Below are positions 8,066 to 15,678 of a stretch of DNA of 64,000 nt, piece by piece. Each line of letters starts with the position of its first letter. The stretch's first letter is position 1. The notes under the pieces were generated by a model that did not search any database, was not told the DNA's origin, and worked only from the letters and a program-made list of their open reading frames with translations. This DNA is from Bin80 sp965261255 (GTDB lineage: Bacteria > Bacteroidota > Rhodothermia > Rhodothermales > Bin80): NCBI GenBank assembly GCA_965261255.1, contig CBDHCQ010000004.1:3038001-3102000 (forward strand), written 5' to 3'. Made by a program: the position numbers and the translations under genes.

Positions 8066-8821
8066 ATGCTCTCTCACCCCACACTCGAAAAACTTGAACA
8101 GCTCCGATTCAAAGGCATGGCGCGCGCACTGCGTGCACAACTGAATACGCCTGAAATTGATCAAATGAACTTTATGGATCGCCTGGGACTGTTGGTCGAC
8201 CACGAAGCCACCGTCCGCGAAAATGCACGATTACAATCCCGGTTGCGGCGGGCAAACTTGCGCCAAAATGCGTGTATGGAAGATCTGGACTACCGGACCA
8301 GTCGTGGACTCGACCGCCCCTTGATGATGCATCTGGCCCAATGCAGTTGGATTCGAAGCCATGAAAACATCGTCGTTACAGGACCGACGGGAGTAGGAAA
8401 AACATTCATCGCCTGTGCACTTGCACACAAAGCCTGTCTACTTGGCTACTCGGTTACCTATGTGCGCTTGCCCCGTCTACTGCAGGAGTTCGCACTTGCT
8501 CGGGCCGAAGGGCGCTACCTGAAACTGCTCAATAAACTCGCCAGACTGGACTTGCTTGTCCTGGATGACTGGGCCATGAAAAAAATCAGTAGTGCCCAAC
8601 AGGAAGACTTGCATGAGTTGCTTGACGATCGAATGCAAACCCGATCCACCGTCGCCGCAAGTCAAATCCCCATTGAATCATGGCATGAAATGATGGCCAA
8701 TCCAACCCTGTCGGATGCCATCCTTGACCGACTCGTCCACATTGCACACCGCATTGAACTCAAAGGCGAGTCCATGCGAAAACAATTGGCGAAATTGTCC
8801 GGCCCAATGCATCAAAATTAA
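8066..8821 (+). CDS. istB: IS21-family helper ATPase IstB
   Basis: 251 residues, full length for IstB. The N-terminal domain starts MLSHPTLEKLEQLRFKGMA. The AAA+ domain has Walker A GPTGVGKT near residue 107 and Walker B LLVLDDWAM near residue 170, followed by a SQIPIESWHE segment and the arginine-rich RLVHIAHRIELKGESMRK region. IstB is the DnaC-like ATPase that assembles on target DNA and recruits IstA. It lies on the same strand downstream of istA. The IstB remnant at 4593-5138 is a homologue from a different element. Confidence 0.93.
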   Translation: MLSHPTLEKLEQLRFKGMARALRAQLNTPEIDQMNFMDRLGLLVDHEATVRENARLQSRLRRANLRQNACMEDLDYRTSRGLDRPLMMHLAQCSWIRSHENIVVTGPTGVGKTFIACALAHKACLLGYSVTYVRLPRLLQEFALARAEGRYLKLLNKLARLDLLVLDDWAMKKISSAQQEDLHELLDDRMQTRSTVAASQIPIESWHEMMANPTLSDAILDRLVHIAHRIELKGESMRKQLAKLSGPMHQN

Positions 8822-8888
8822 CCCGATCACGTTAAGAAAAAAAAACGGATAACTACATGCGATTACCAGCAAGGCGCAGACCTCCAAA

Positions 8889-8979
8889 GTGATCGGATTA
8901 AATAAGAACGGTGATCGGATTAAATAAGAATGGTGATCGAATTAAATAAGAATGGTGATCGAATTGATAGGAATAATCA
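8889..8979 (-). repeat. Right inverted end with four 22-bp repeats
   Basis: GTGATC occurs at 8889, 8911, 8933 and 8955, 22 bp apart, mirroring the left end. The terminal GAATAATCA is the complement of the left TGATTATTC. Confidence 0.9.
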
Positions 8980-8986
8980 CGTGAAG
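8980..8986. repeat. Right 7-bp target-site duplication CGTGAAG
   Basis: Exact copy of 5955-5961, immediately outside the right inverted end. Confidence 0.8.
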
Positions 8987-9238
8987 TCTTCAACTTCGAT
9001 AATACAACCTACCATGAATTAATAATAATATAACAGATATGTCCCATGATGTAACCAATAAAGAATATAATTGGCGGACCAATTAATTGAAGAGTTAATA
9101 TATTGGGAGAGGCTCGGATGTAGTATCCTGGGCACTGGCAGTGATCCCCGTCCTGTGGGCGGGGTGACCACCAGACTTAAAGCCATACTTAACCGGTTCT
9201 GCCGCGAATATTGTGGAGAACCACAAACACATTTTACA

Positions 9239-9496
9239 ATGCGAAAACGAAGAAACTCCTTGATACGGTCATTTATCGCTCTGTTTTTTGCAGTTGTGCT
9301 GGTGTTTTTCGCCAGTAATGCAGACTCATACAGTGCTGCAGGCCCTACAAAATGCAATCATACATGTAGCTCACATGGCTGCCCAGGCGGCGAGGAACGA
9401 TGTGAGGGGTTCGTCAAATGTTGCAAGGTTGAGGATCTTCCCTGTACTGAAGATGAAACATGGGATAAACCATGTTTCTCCAAACCAGAGGCGTGA
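9239..9496 (+). CDS. Small secreted Cys-rich peptide 1
   Basis: 85 residues from the ATG at 9239. The frame is open upstream to 9071 but has no better start, and 9239 gives a clean signal peptide: basic MRKRRNSLIRS, a hydrophobic core FIALFFAVVLVFFA, then SNADS. The mature part of about 50 residues contains eight cysteines (KC, TC, GC, RC, CC, PC, PC) and many acidic residues, which suggests a disulfide-stabilised extracytoplasmic peptide. Its TGA overlaps the ATG of the next small gene (TGATG). No family could be assigned with certainty. The design of leader plus Cys-rich tail next to a six-bladed propeller resembles the NVEALA-type peptides of Bacteroidota, but I do not see the NVEALA motif. 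Confidence 0.65.
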   Translation: MRKRRNSLIRSFIALFFAVVLVFFASNADSYSAAGPTKCNHTCSSHGCPGGEERCEGFVKCCKVEDLPCTEDETWDKPCFSKPEA

Positions 9497-9755
9497 TGAG
9501 AGTAACTATTAAACTCGTAAACCTCGGGGGCTTTTTGCATCATTGATATTCGTATTACTTGTTAGTCTATCGGGGTTGACGTCCAATAATGCTGGACCGA
9601 GTATCGTCCCTGAATGTGGCGACCCACAAGCATGTGATGCGGTGGGATGTTACGGCCCGGGATTTATGATGAGTGCGCCTATGCCATGTGAATGGTGTGA
9701 GGGCTCAACTTGCGGCCAAGCGACCATGATGTGTTTTAAGTGGGGATTGCCTTAA
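9496..9755 (+). CDS. Small secreted Cys-rich peptide 2, probable frameshift near 9530
   Basis: The Cys-rich frame ends with TAA at 9755 and contains seven cysteines (EC, AC, GC, PC, WC, TC, MC) after a hydrophobic leader LIFVLLVSLSG. In this frame the only start is a TTG at 9543. However, the ATG at 9496, overlapping the previous gene's stop, reads MRVTIKLVNLGG in the neighbouring frame up to a GGGGGCTTTTT run (9526-9535). A one-base shift there would give a continuous 86-residue protein with a normal signal peptide. So this is a frameshift mutation, a programmed -1 slip, or a base error in a homopolymer. Its TAA overlaps the ATG of the propeller gene (TAATG). Confidence 0.55.
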
Positions 9756-10789
9756 TGAACGGTAGGTACATTGTCCTGATCTGCTTTTTTGTTTTGTCCT
9801 GCAGTAGTGGCGAAGGCGAGGCTTCCTTCGGAAAGTTTCTGTTTTTAGAAAAAGCTGAGGAGCAACAAACAAGTGAACGGGTTTGGGAAAATGTTTCTGT
9901 GAGTAGGATGTTTGAGTTGCCTATGGAGGAAGAGATTATGCTGTACGACCCCCAGCGGATCGTACCGGACACCAATGGAGATATGTATGTTGTCGACTAC
10001 GGGGTGTATCAGATTTTGCGGTTTGATTCTACAGGCAATTATATCATGTCCTATGGAAGTGGTACTGGTTCTGCCCCCGGCGAGTTTTTAAGCATAACTA
10101 GTGTTGAAGTAGCATATGATTCGCTCATTTATGTAACAGATTCCAACAACGCGAGAATTTCTTCTTTCTCAAAGGCGACAGGGAGTTTAATCGATTCAAG
10201 AGTATTTGACACGCGGGCGGCTCCTGAACGGCACGCCATAACAGATACAGGCATAGAGTACTTTTTACGAGCGTTTAATAAACTATCCTTTGAATCTAAT
10301 TACAGGGATAGATCGGTTGAATTTGGAGAATTAGTGGAAGGTGACCGTTATGCTTCTTATCTGGTGGCAGCCGGGATGATAGAAACGTATAAAGACTGGA
10401 TGATCTATGTTCCTTCTCGCTTTCCTGTAATCATGGTTTATGATGTGAATGGTAGTCTCGTTCGGGCAAAGAAGACAATGACCCTTGACGGGTTTGAAGA
10501 GCCCCAGCTTGTACGATATGTGATGAATGGAATTGAGAGCTATAGGATTGAAGGCGATCGCGTGAATAGTATCAGAGTAAGTGTCGTGGGAGACGAATTG
10601 TTGCTTCAGTCCAAAAGCTATTCAGGAGCAGAAGATCGAATTGTTGATGTATATGAAGCTGGGTCGCTTGAGTACAAGTATTCATTTAGATTGGATCACT
10701 ACTACCCGGGACATATAACAAATGATCGAATATATCGGCCAACCCGCGATGGCACTGTGATTGTCCATTCAATAACCAGACCATCGTAA
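9755..10789 (+). CDS. Six-bladed beta-propeller lipoprotein
   Basis: 344 residues from the ATG at 9755, which overlaps the preceding stop. An alternative ATG at 9740 adds five residues. The N-terminus is a lipoprotein leader, MNGRYIVLICFFVLSC, with the Cys followed by SSGEGE. The body has NHL/6-bladed repeats: DTNGDMYVVDYGVYQILRFDSTG near residues 70-92, YVTDSNNARISSFSKATG near 125-142, then weaker blades to the C-terminus. This matches the 6-bladed beta-propeller family common in Bacteroidota, which often sits beside small exported peptides. Enzymatic activity is not evident; a binding or sensing role in the envelope is plausible. Gene overlaps at its 5' side suggest co-translation with the two peptides. 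Confidence 0.75.
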   Translation: MNGRYIVLICFFVLSCSSGEGEASFGKFLFLEKAEEQQTSERVWENVSVSRMFELPMEEEIMLYDPQRIVPDTNGDMYVVDYGVYQILRFDSTGNYIMSYGSGTGSAPGEFLSITSVEVAYDSLIYVTDSNNARISSFSKATGSLIDSRVFDTRAAPERHAITDTGIEYFLRAFNKLSFESNYRDRSVEFGELVEGDRYASYLVAAGMIETYKDWMIYVPSRFPVIMVYDVNGSLVRAKKTMTLDGFEEPQLVRYVMNGIESYRIEGDRVNSIRVSVVGDELLLQSKSYSGAEDRIVDVYEAGSLEYKYSFRLDHYYPGHITNDRIYRPTRDGTVIVHSITRPS

Positions 10790-10801
10790 GTCAAGGATGA
10801 G

Positions 10802-10849
10802 GTGGGGGTATAAGTCTTTTACGAAAGGATCTTTTATACCTTGCCCCAC
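10802..10849 (+). promoter_or_regulatory. Hairpin between propeller and thioredoxin-like genes
   Basis: GTGGGG (10802-10807) pairs with CCCCAC (10844-10849), and GTATAAG just inside pairs with CTTTTATAC, leaving a loop around TCTTTTACGAAAGGAT. No T-run follows, so it is more likely an attenuator or mRNA-processing hairpin than a simple intrinsic terminator. Confidence 0.45.
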
Positions 10850-10929
10850 TACTGCACCCGCGCGAAACATACTTCTGGATTTTGGTCCAGACGAAATGCC
10901 GTTTCAGGATAGATTTTAGAGAAGTTGCA

Positions 10930-11412
10930 ATGAAGTATCTAGAATGGACAATGTATGCACTGGTAGTGGTAGCATTACTGTTTTTTCTTCAAGTGACTTT
11001 TTTTGCTAAGTCAACTGATGAGCACGGCATTTTGGAAACTCTTCCGGCTATGTTAGAATATTTTCATGAGGACCAAGATAGATTAGTGTTGATTGTATTA
11101 ACTCCTACCTGCCCATATTGTCTGCAGAGTTATCCCTTTTACAGAACACTTATAGCAGAGAAAAGCAAAAATATTGGGGTAGTCGCCGGTATTAATCCAA
11201 GTATGTCCATGGAACTTCAAAGACGCATACTTCAGAAAGAAAATATATCTGTTGACACATTGATTGCTCTGCCCAGCCAAGATTGGGGAATAACTTTGGT
11301 TCCAACGATTATCATTCTGGATGATAGAGCAAGAGTTGAGCATGTGTGGATTGGTCTTCTTGATACTGATCGGGAAAAGGAAGTTCTATCTGTTATTTCC
11401 CAAAACGAGTAG
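10930..11412 (+). CDS. Membrane-anchored thioredoxin-like protein with CPYC motif
   Basis: 160 residues from the ATG at 10930. An upstream in-frame start at 10882 would place a basic stretch before the membrane segment and is less likely. One N-terminal membrane anchor (about residues 8-27, ALVVVALLFFLQVTFF) is followed by a thioredoxin fold with the redox motif C61-P-Y-C64 in LTPTCPYC and the cis-proline at P125 in LVPTIIIL. The CPYC pair with an outward-facing domain suggests a periplasmic thiol-disulfide role. It follows two Cys-rich secreted peptides and the propeller lipoprotein, so the natural inference is that it oxidises or isomerises their disulfides. That link is contextual only. 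Confidence 0.75.
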   Translation: MKYLEWTMYALVVVALLFFLQVTFFAKSTDEHGILETLPAMLEYFHEDQDRLVLIVLTPTCPYCLQSYPFYRTLIAEKSKNIGVVAGINPSMSMELQRRILQKENISVDTLIALPSQDWGITLVPTIIILDDRARVEHVWIGLLDTDREKEVLSVISQNE

Positions 11413-11450
11413 CTCATCCTTTCAAGCGAATCGTTTGACAATTCAACCGA

Positions 11451-11984
11451 TTGCAAAATTGTCATGAACTTGGCAAGAAAATAGATGCCAGCGATAGTAA
11501 AATTAATCTGGATGTAACCCCGAACAAGAATGAAAAACATTTCAGTGACACGTTATCTGTTCAAGTGGCCTTCAAACATGACACCGAGCAGGAAAACTCC
11601 ACACTGGATACTCCCATGATCAATAGTAGCAGCTTGCCCGTAGAGGTTGCCACATCATAGGCCAACAAAAATTCAACGCGTGGCTGGTTGATTAGCGGGC
11701 TGGTCATGGTATTAATACTGCCCTTAGTGCCGATCTTTGGATTGATAGGGTGTGGGATGCAGTTGCTGGTCGCGTACCTGAGATCACCGAAAGTGCCCAT
11801 CACTCTGCGCACAGGGGTTTCAGTTGATGACGGTTATCTTTACGAAAAAGCCTATATCAAAGTCGTTAAAGCGAGACAGGCCAGGGCCACTTGGCGAGGG
11901 ATCGGTCTGGGTGCCTTATTACTCGTAGCAATACTCTCTATTATTGCGTTATCCACTTATTTATTCTCTGGGCCATGGTGGTGA
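11451..11984 (+). pseudogene. Small membrane protein frame interrupted by in-frame TAG
   Basis: One frame runs from about 11451 (TTG start, no good ATG) to the TGA at 11984 and is interrupted only by a TAG at 11658-11660. The first part is polar and Asp/Ser/Asn-rich. Right after the amber codon the same frame reads ANKNSTRGWLISG into a hydrophobic segment (LVMVLILPLVPIFGLIGC), a loop with SVDDGYLYEKAYIKVV, and a second membrane segment (LGALLLVAILSIIALSTYLF). The downstream part alone could start at 11688 (TTG) or 11706 (ATG). I recognise no family. It is either a gene broken by a nonsense mutation or an independent two-helix membrane protein. Confidence 0.45.
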
Positions 11985-12031
11985 TTATTGGTTCAGAAAT
12001 AAACACATACTAGTCGAGGCTCAATTATTAG

Positions 12032-12220
12032 TTATTCCCGAGGTTCTCCCTCTTTATATTTAGCCTGTTTAAGTTTGGATTGTGGCTCATTGTGCTTTTG
12101 TGCAAATGCGCATGAATCAGTTCCAGCACAATCGCCGCCATCCCCCGTCCCCCTCCCATGTGCTTCTGCTGCCTGCGCGTGCCCACATGCTAAACACATC
12201 ACAATAATTCTCCAGGTCAT
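12032..12220 (-). CDS. Candidate small secreted peptide (62 aa)
   Basis: ATG at 12220, stop at 12032. The N-terminus, MTWRIIVMCLACGHAQAAEA, could be a short signal peptide with an Ala-X-Ala-like cleavage site, followed by a Gly-rich segment with two cysteines and a Lys/Glu-rich tail. It lies 53 bp downstream of another small Cys-containing frame on the same strand (12274-12495). Its short length and lack of a recognised family make it uncertain. Confidence 0.3.
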   Translation of the reverse strand: MTWRIIVMCLACGHAQAAEAHGRGTGDGGDCAGTDSCAFAQKHNEPQSKLKQAKYKEGEPRE

Positions 12221-12273
12221 TCACGCCAATTCAAACGAGAACTCAACCAGACTGCGAGGAAAGGCTGGCATCC

Positions 12274-12495
12274 TTATCCATCCGCATTTCGGCCGTTGCA
12301 CTTAATGCATTCCGGGTTCGGGTCAGAACTGCAGATGCAGTCGTATGACTTCCGCCCTGCAATGCCCCTCACTTCCATCTTCGGCTTTACACTGGTCGTA
12401 TATGTCGGGTCCCAATAATCTATTCCATCCTGCTCGGGAACCGCATTGATCCGCTGGGATATGGTGAGAGCACCGAATAGTGTCAGAGACAACAT
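12274..12495 (-). CDS. Candidate small Cys-containing exported peptide
   Basis: 73 residues from the ATG at 12495. The frame is open about 36 bp further upstream without an ATG, and that extension (KYHVIVGPALM) would complete a better signal peptide, so the true start may be non-standard or damaged. A hydrophobic leader (LSLTLFGALTIS) is followed by a polar region and a C-terminal cluster of four cysteines, DCICSSDPNPECIKCNG. The architecture is the same as the Cys-rich peptides at 9239 and 40391 and is reminiscent of NVEALA-type peptides. No propeller gene follows it. Confidence 0.45.
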   Translation of the reverse strand: MLSLTLFGALTISQRINAVPEQDGIDYWDPTYTTSVKPKMEVRGIAGRKSYDCICSSDPNPECIKCNGRNADG

Positions 12496-12975
12496 TAGCG
12501 CTGGACCAACGATAACATGATACTTTATCGGTCAAACATTATTCAAATGTGGAGTGTGAGCGTTTCCTCCGGCCCTCGTTGAAGCAGGCTGCTACGTTTG
12601 ACATTGACTTTTCAAATCCATACAGATGATTTCTGGCAGGCACCGGGAAGCCAGTTCCCGAAAATTATGACATAGGATTTTGATACGAATTGGGCCATCT
12701 CCGTGATTTCATTAACCGCAGTTTTCGCATGGGCCCGGGTGACCATACGTGGAACTGTAACTAGGTCTGGTATAGATCTAATGAAAGCACTGTAGAACCC
12801 TTGGAACTTGTGACCGTTTTCACTGATGGCTCACAGATTGGAACAACAACCGCTCAGGACAGCATATTTGAGCTTGAAGTTCCTTCGGCAAATTTTTTAG
12901 TCAGTCAGGCTGCTGGTGTTCTGCAATAGCCCCGTTCTACGATATTGTGCATGGGCTACAAAAAAATGATATCTG
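12496..12975. other. Intergenic stretch with a short coding-like remnant
   Basis: No intact gene. Around 12800-12928 a plus-strand frame (LELVTVFTDGSQIGTTTAQDS, ending TAG at 12926-12928) looks protein-like, but it is short and has no start, so it may be the tail of a lost gene. The region just before 12976 should hold the promoter of the methyltransferase; I could not define it. Confidence 0.35.
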
Positions 12976-13785
12976 ATGGAGTATGACCCGATCAAGGATC
13001 GATTTGGCAGTCTACTTGATTCGTATCCTAGATGTCTCCCGATCCTTTTTGGAATTCTGGATTTATTATTTCTCCGAACATGGTATGTACATCGTGTACT
13101 GCGAAAATTGAAACTTGGCCCCGGCGCAAGACTCCTGGATGCTGGCACCGGTTTCGGACAGTACGCCTGGCATGTGCTCCGGAAATATTCGGGAGTTTCG
13201 GTTACCGGAATAGATATTAAAAAAGATTACCTCGAACGGGCCGACCGCTGTTTTCGTGTATTCGGTTTGTCTGATCGGGTCGAACTGCTGGTTGATGACG
13301 TGACAAAACCCCAAGTTAAGGGAGCATTTGATTGCATTCTGGCGGTGGACATTCTTGAGCACATTGAGGCCGATGAGGTTGCAATAGGTCACTTTTCACA
13401 GCGACTGCTTCCGGGAGGACGTCTCATTATCAGCACACCCAGCGACCAGGGCGGATCCGATGTCAGAGCCGATGGACAATCCAGTTTTATCGGTGAGCAT
13501 GTGCGAGATGGCTACAATCTCGGCGAATTGACTCGAAAACTTGAACGTGCCGGGCTGGAAATAGAAGAATCACACTACAGCTACGGACCGATAGGATCGG
13601 CAGCCTGGCGTATGCTGATCAAGATACCCCTGTTGTTATTGGGCAGATCTTTGTTATTGATGCCGCTGGTTGCGCTCTATTACATCCCTGTCTTACCGTT
13701 GGGACTGCTCATGAACGCAATGGATCTGTATCGAGACAATGATGCAGGAACGGGCCTGATTGTGGTTGCCCGCCGGGAAACTTGA
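12976..13785 (+). CDS. Class I SAM-dependent methyltransferase
   Basis: 269 residues. The Rossmann methyltransferase core begins after an N-terminal helical region. Motif I is LLDAGTGFGQYAW (about residues 53-65), the acidic end of beta-2 is in VTGIDIKKDYLERA, and motif IV is in FDCILAVDILEHIE near 118-131, followed by LLPGGRLIISTPS. The C-terminus has a hydrophobic segment (LLLLGRSLLLMPLVALYYIPVLPLGLL), so the enzyme may associate with the membrane and act on a lipid or quinone-like substrate. The substrate is unknown. It sits about 90 bp upstream of pyrG on the same strand. Confidence 0.8.
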   Translation: MEYDPIKDRFGSLLDSYPRCLPILFGILDLLFLRTWYVHRVLRKLKLGPGARLLDAGTGFGQYAWHVLRKYSGVSVTGIDIKKDYLERADRCFRVFGLSDRVELLVDDVTKPQVKGAFDCILAVDILEHIEADEVAIGHFSQRLLPGGRLIISTPSDQGGSDVRADGQSSFIGEHVRDGYNLGELTRKLERAGLEIEESHYSYGPIGSAAWRMLIKIPLLLLGRSLLLMPLVALYYIPVLPLGLLMNAMDLYRDNDAGTGLIVVARRET

Positions 13786-13873
13786 TAAGATTCAGGCAAA
13801 AGCCTTAGTTTAGGTGGGCCCCCGTGCCACGATTCAGGCTCAGAATTAACCGACGCACTTTTTGCGGACTGAG

Positions 13874-15520
13874 GTGACAAAGTATATTTTCGTGACAGGA
13901 GGCGTTTCGTCTTCGCTCGGTAAAGGAATCTTTTGTGCTTCCCTGGGCCGGCTTCTTGAAAGCCATGGCCTGAGGGTTTCTATCCTGAAGCTGGATCCAT
14001 ACATAAATGTGGATCCAGGCACCATGAACCCTTACGAACACGGGGAAGTTTTTGTCACGGATGATGGGGCGGAAACAGATCTGGATCTTGGGCACTACGA
14101 ACGATTCCTGGGGCACAAAACAAGCCAGGCTAATAACATCACCACCGGCCGCGTATACAGCGAGGTCATAGGCAAGGAACGTGCCGGAGAGTATTTGGGA
14201 AAGACAGTACAAGTCGTCCCCCATATCATCGACGAAATCAAAAGCTGGGTTCTGCGTCTTCCCGAAGAACAGGACCTGGATGTTGTAATCTCAGAAATAG
14301 GTGGTACGGTCGGGGATATTGAGAGTCTGCCCTACCTCGAGGCCATTCGACAGTTGCGCTACGAAAAGGGCGCTGTCAATGTCCAGATTGCTCACCTGAC
14401 CCTTGTCCCGTATCTGGCAGCAGCTGGAGAGTTGAAAACCAAGCCAACTCAGCATTCCGTAAAAGTGCTGCTCTCCTATGGACTCCAGCCGGATCTCCTG
14501 GTGTGCCGGTCTGAGCGCCCGCTGGATACAGACTTGCGGAGCAAGATAGCACGCTTCTGCAATGTGGAGACCCGAGCCGTCATTGAGGCACTTGACGCAC
14601 GTTCTATCTATGAAGTACCGCTACAGCTTGCAAAGGAAGGGGTTGATAAGCTTATGCTTGAGCGCCTGAAAATTAAGGATAGCGTGATCCACCGGGATTT
14701 GACGAACGAGCCGGATCTGACGGACTGGGCGCGTTTCATCCAGCGGCTGCATACACCGGAGCAGGAGGTTCGCATCGCGCTCGTGGGCAAGTATGTAGCA
14801 CATCAGGATGCTTATAAGTCAATCTCTGAATCGTTTATACTGGCGGGTGCAGAGTTATCTGTTCATGTGGACCTGAAGCTTGTGGAGAGCGAGCACATAA
14901 ACGAACAGAACTGTGAAGCAATGCTCGGTGACGTGACCGGTATACTTGTGGCGCCCGGTTTTGGAACACGCGGCATCGAAGGCAAGATTGAGGCTGCCCG
15001 TTATGCCCGTGTTAACGACATCCCGTTCCTAGGCATTTGTCTGGGACTTCAGTGTGCAATTATTGCGTTTGCACGGGATGCGTGCGGAATGGAAGGTGCC
15101 GATTCAACCGAGTTCAACACAGACTCCCCGTGGCCAGTGATTGATCTGATGGAAGATCAGAAGGGAGTATTTGATAAAGGTGGTACAATGCGGCTTGGAG
15201 CTTATGATTGCCGTATCGTCGAGGGATCGCTCGTGCATTCCATATACAAAGAGACGATGATACGTGAACGGCATCGCCATCGGTATGAGATCAACAATGC
15301 GCTCAGGCACTATCTGGAAGCACAGGGGATCCAGTTCACGGGCATTAATCCGGCAAACAAACTTGTTGAGATCGCTGAATGGCCCACGCATCCCTGGTAT
15401 ATCGGCGTGCAGTTCCACCCGGAATATCGATCTATCGTTGGCCGCCCGCATCCCCTTTTCACATCATTTGTTTCTGCTGCGGCCGGGTTGTTGCAGCATC
15501 CAGAAAACCGGACCCGATAA
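13874..15520 (+). CDS. pyrG: CTP synthase
   Basis: 548 residues from the GTG at 13874, which gives the family-typical start (V/M)TKYIFVTGGVSSSLGKG. An upstream TTG at 13862 would add four residues. The N-terminal synthase domain has the P-loop-like GGVSSSLGKG and the DPYINVDPGTMNP block. The C-terminal class I glutamine amidotransferase domain has its nucleophile C389 in GICLGLQC and the FHPEYRS histidine-glutamate pair. The enzyme converts UTP to CTP using ATP and glutamine. The length is normal for the family. One minor deviation from the usual VVSSLGKG is Ser in place of the second Val. Confidence 0.95.
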   Translation: MTKYIFVTGGVSSSLGKGIFCASLGRLLESHGLRVSILKLDPYINVDPGTMNPYEHGEVFVTDDGAETDLDLGHYERFLGHKTSQANNITTGRVYSEVIGKERAGEYLGKTVQVVPHIIDEIKSWVLRLPEEQDLDVVISEIGGTVGDIESLPYLEAIRQLRYEKGAVNVQIAHLTLVPYLAAAGELKTKPTQHSVKVLLSYGLQPDLLVCRSERPLDTDLRSKIARFCNVETRAVIEALDARSIYEVPLQLAKEGVDKLMLERLKIKDSVIHRDLTNEPDLTDWARFIQRLHTPEQEVRIALVGKYVAHQDAYKSISESFILAGAELSVHVDLKLVESEHINEQNCEAMLGDVTGILVAPGFGTRGIEGKIEAARYARVNDIPFLGICLGLQCAIIAFARDACGMEGADSTEFNTDSPWPVIDLMEDQKGVFDKGGTMRLGAYDCRIVEGSLVHSIYKETMIRERHRHRYEINNALRHYLEAQGIQFTGINPANKLVEIAEWPTHPWYIGVQFHPEYRSIVGRPHPLFTSFVSAAAGLLQHPENRTR

Positions 15521-15653
15521 TTTATTCCTGACCAGAATCCCATCTGGTACAACGGTTTGCACTCCCTCCTGACAGGATCAGTGTATCGTGTAGGGGTTTT
15601 TTGGCCCTCCGTATAGAAAAAACCTTTGCAAAGTAAAAAGAAAAGGAGTATAT

Positions 15654-15678
15654 TGGGCAAAAGTGGGCAAAAGTGGGA
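15654..15678 (+). promoter_or_regulatory. Three MraZ-type TGGG boxes upstream of mraZ
   Basis: TGGGC at 15654-15658, TGGGC at 15664-15668 and TGGGA at 15674-15678 are separated by exactly AAAAG each time, a 10-bp period. MraZ proteins are known to bind runs of TGGG(N) boxes with 5-bp spacers in front of their own cluster. Just downstream, TATGATA (15681-15687) and TATCATA (15697-15703) form a short palindrome around a T-run. The boxes are 54-78 bp before the mraZ ATG, a fitting position for autoregulation. Confidence 0.8.

Larger units (their letters stand above)
5962..8979 (+). mobile_element. IS21-family insertion sequence, apparently complete
   Basis: A 3,018-bp element bounded by 91-bp inverted ends (5962-6052 and 8889-8979). 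Each end is built of four copies of a 22-bp unit containing CCGATCACYRTTCTTATTTAAT, and the element is flanked by an exact 7-bp direct repeat. It carries full-length istA (6228-7763) and istB (8066-8821) in the usual order and strand. It is longer than typical IS21 members because about 300 bp lie between istA and istB, including a diverged second copy of the istA 3' end. No frame disruption is visible in either gene, so it may be active. The matching target duplication and similar end repeats argue for a recent insertion. Confidence 0.9.
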
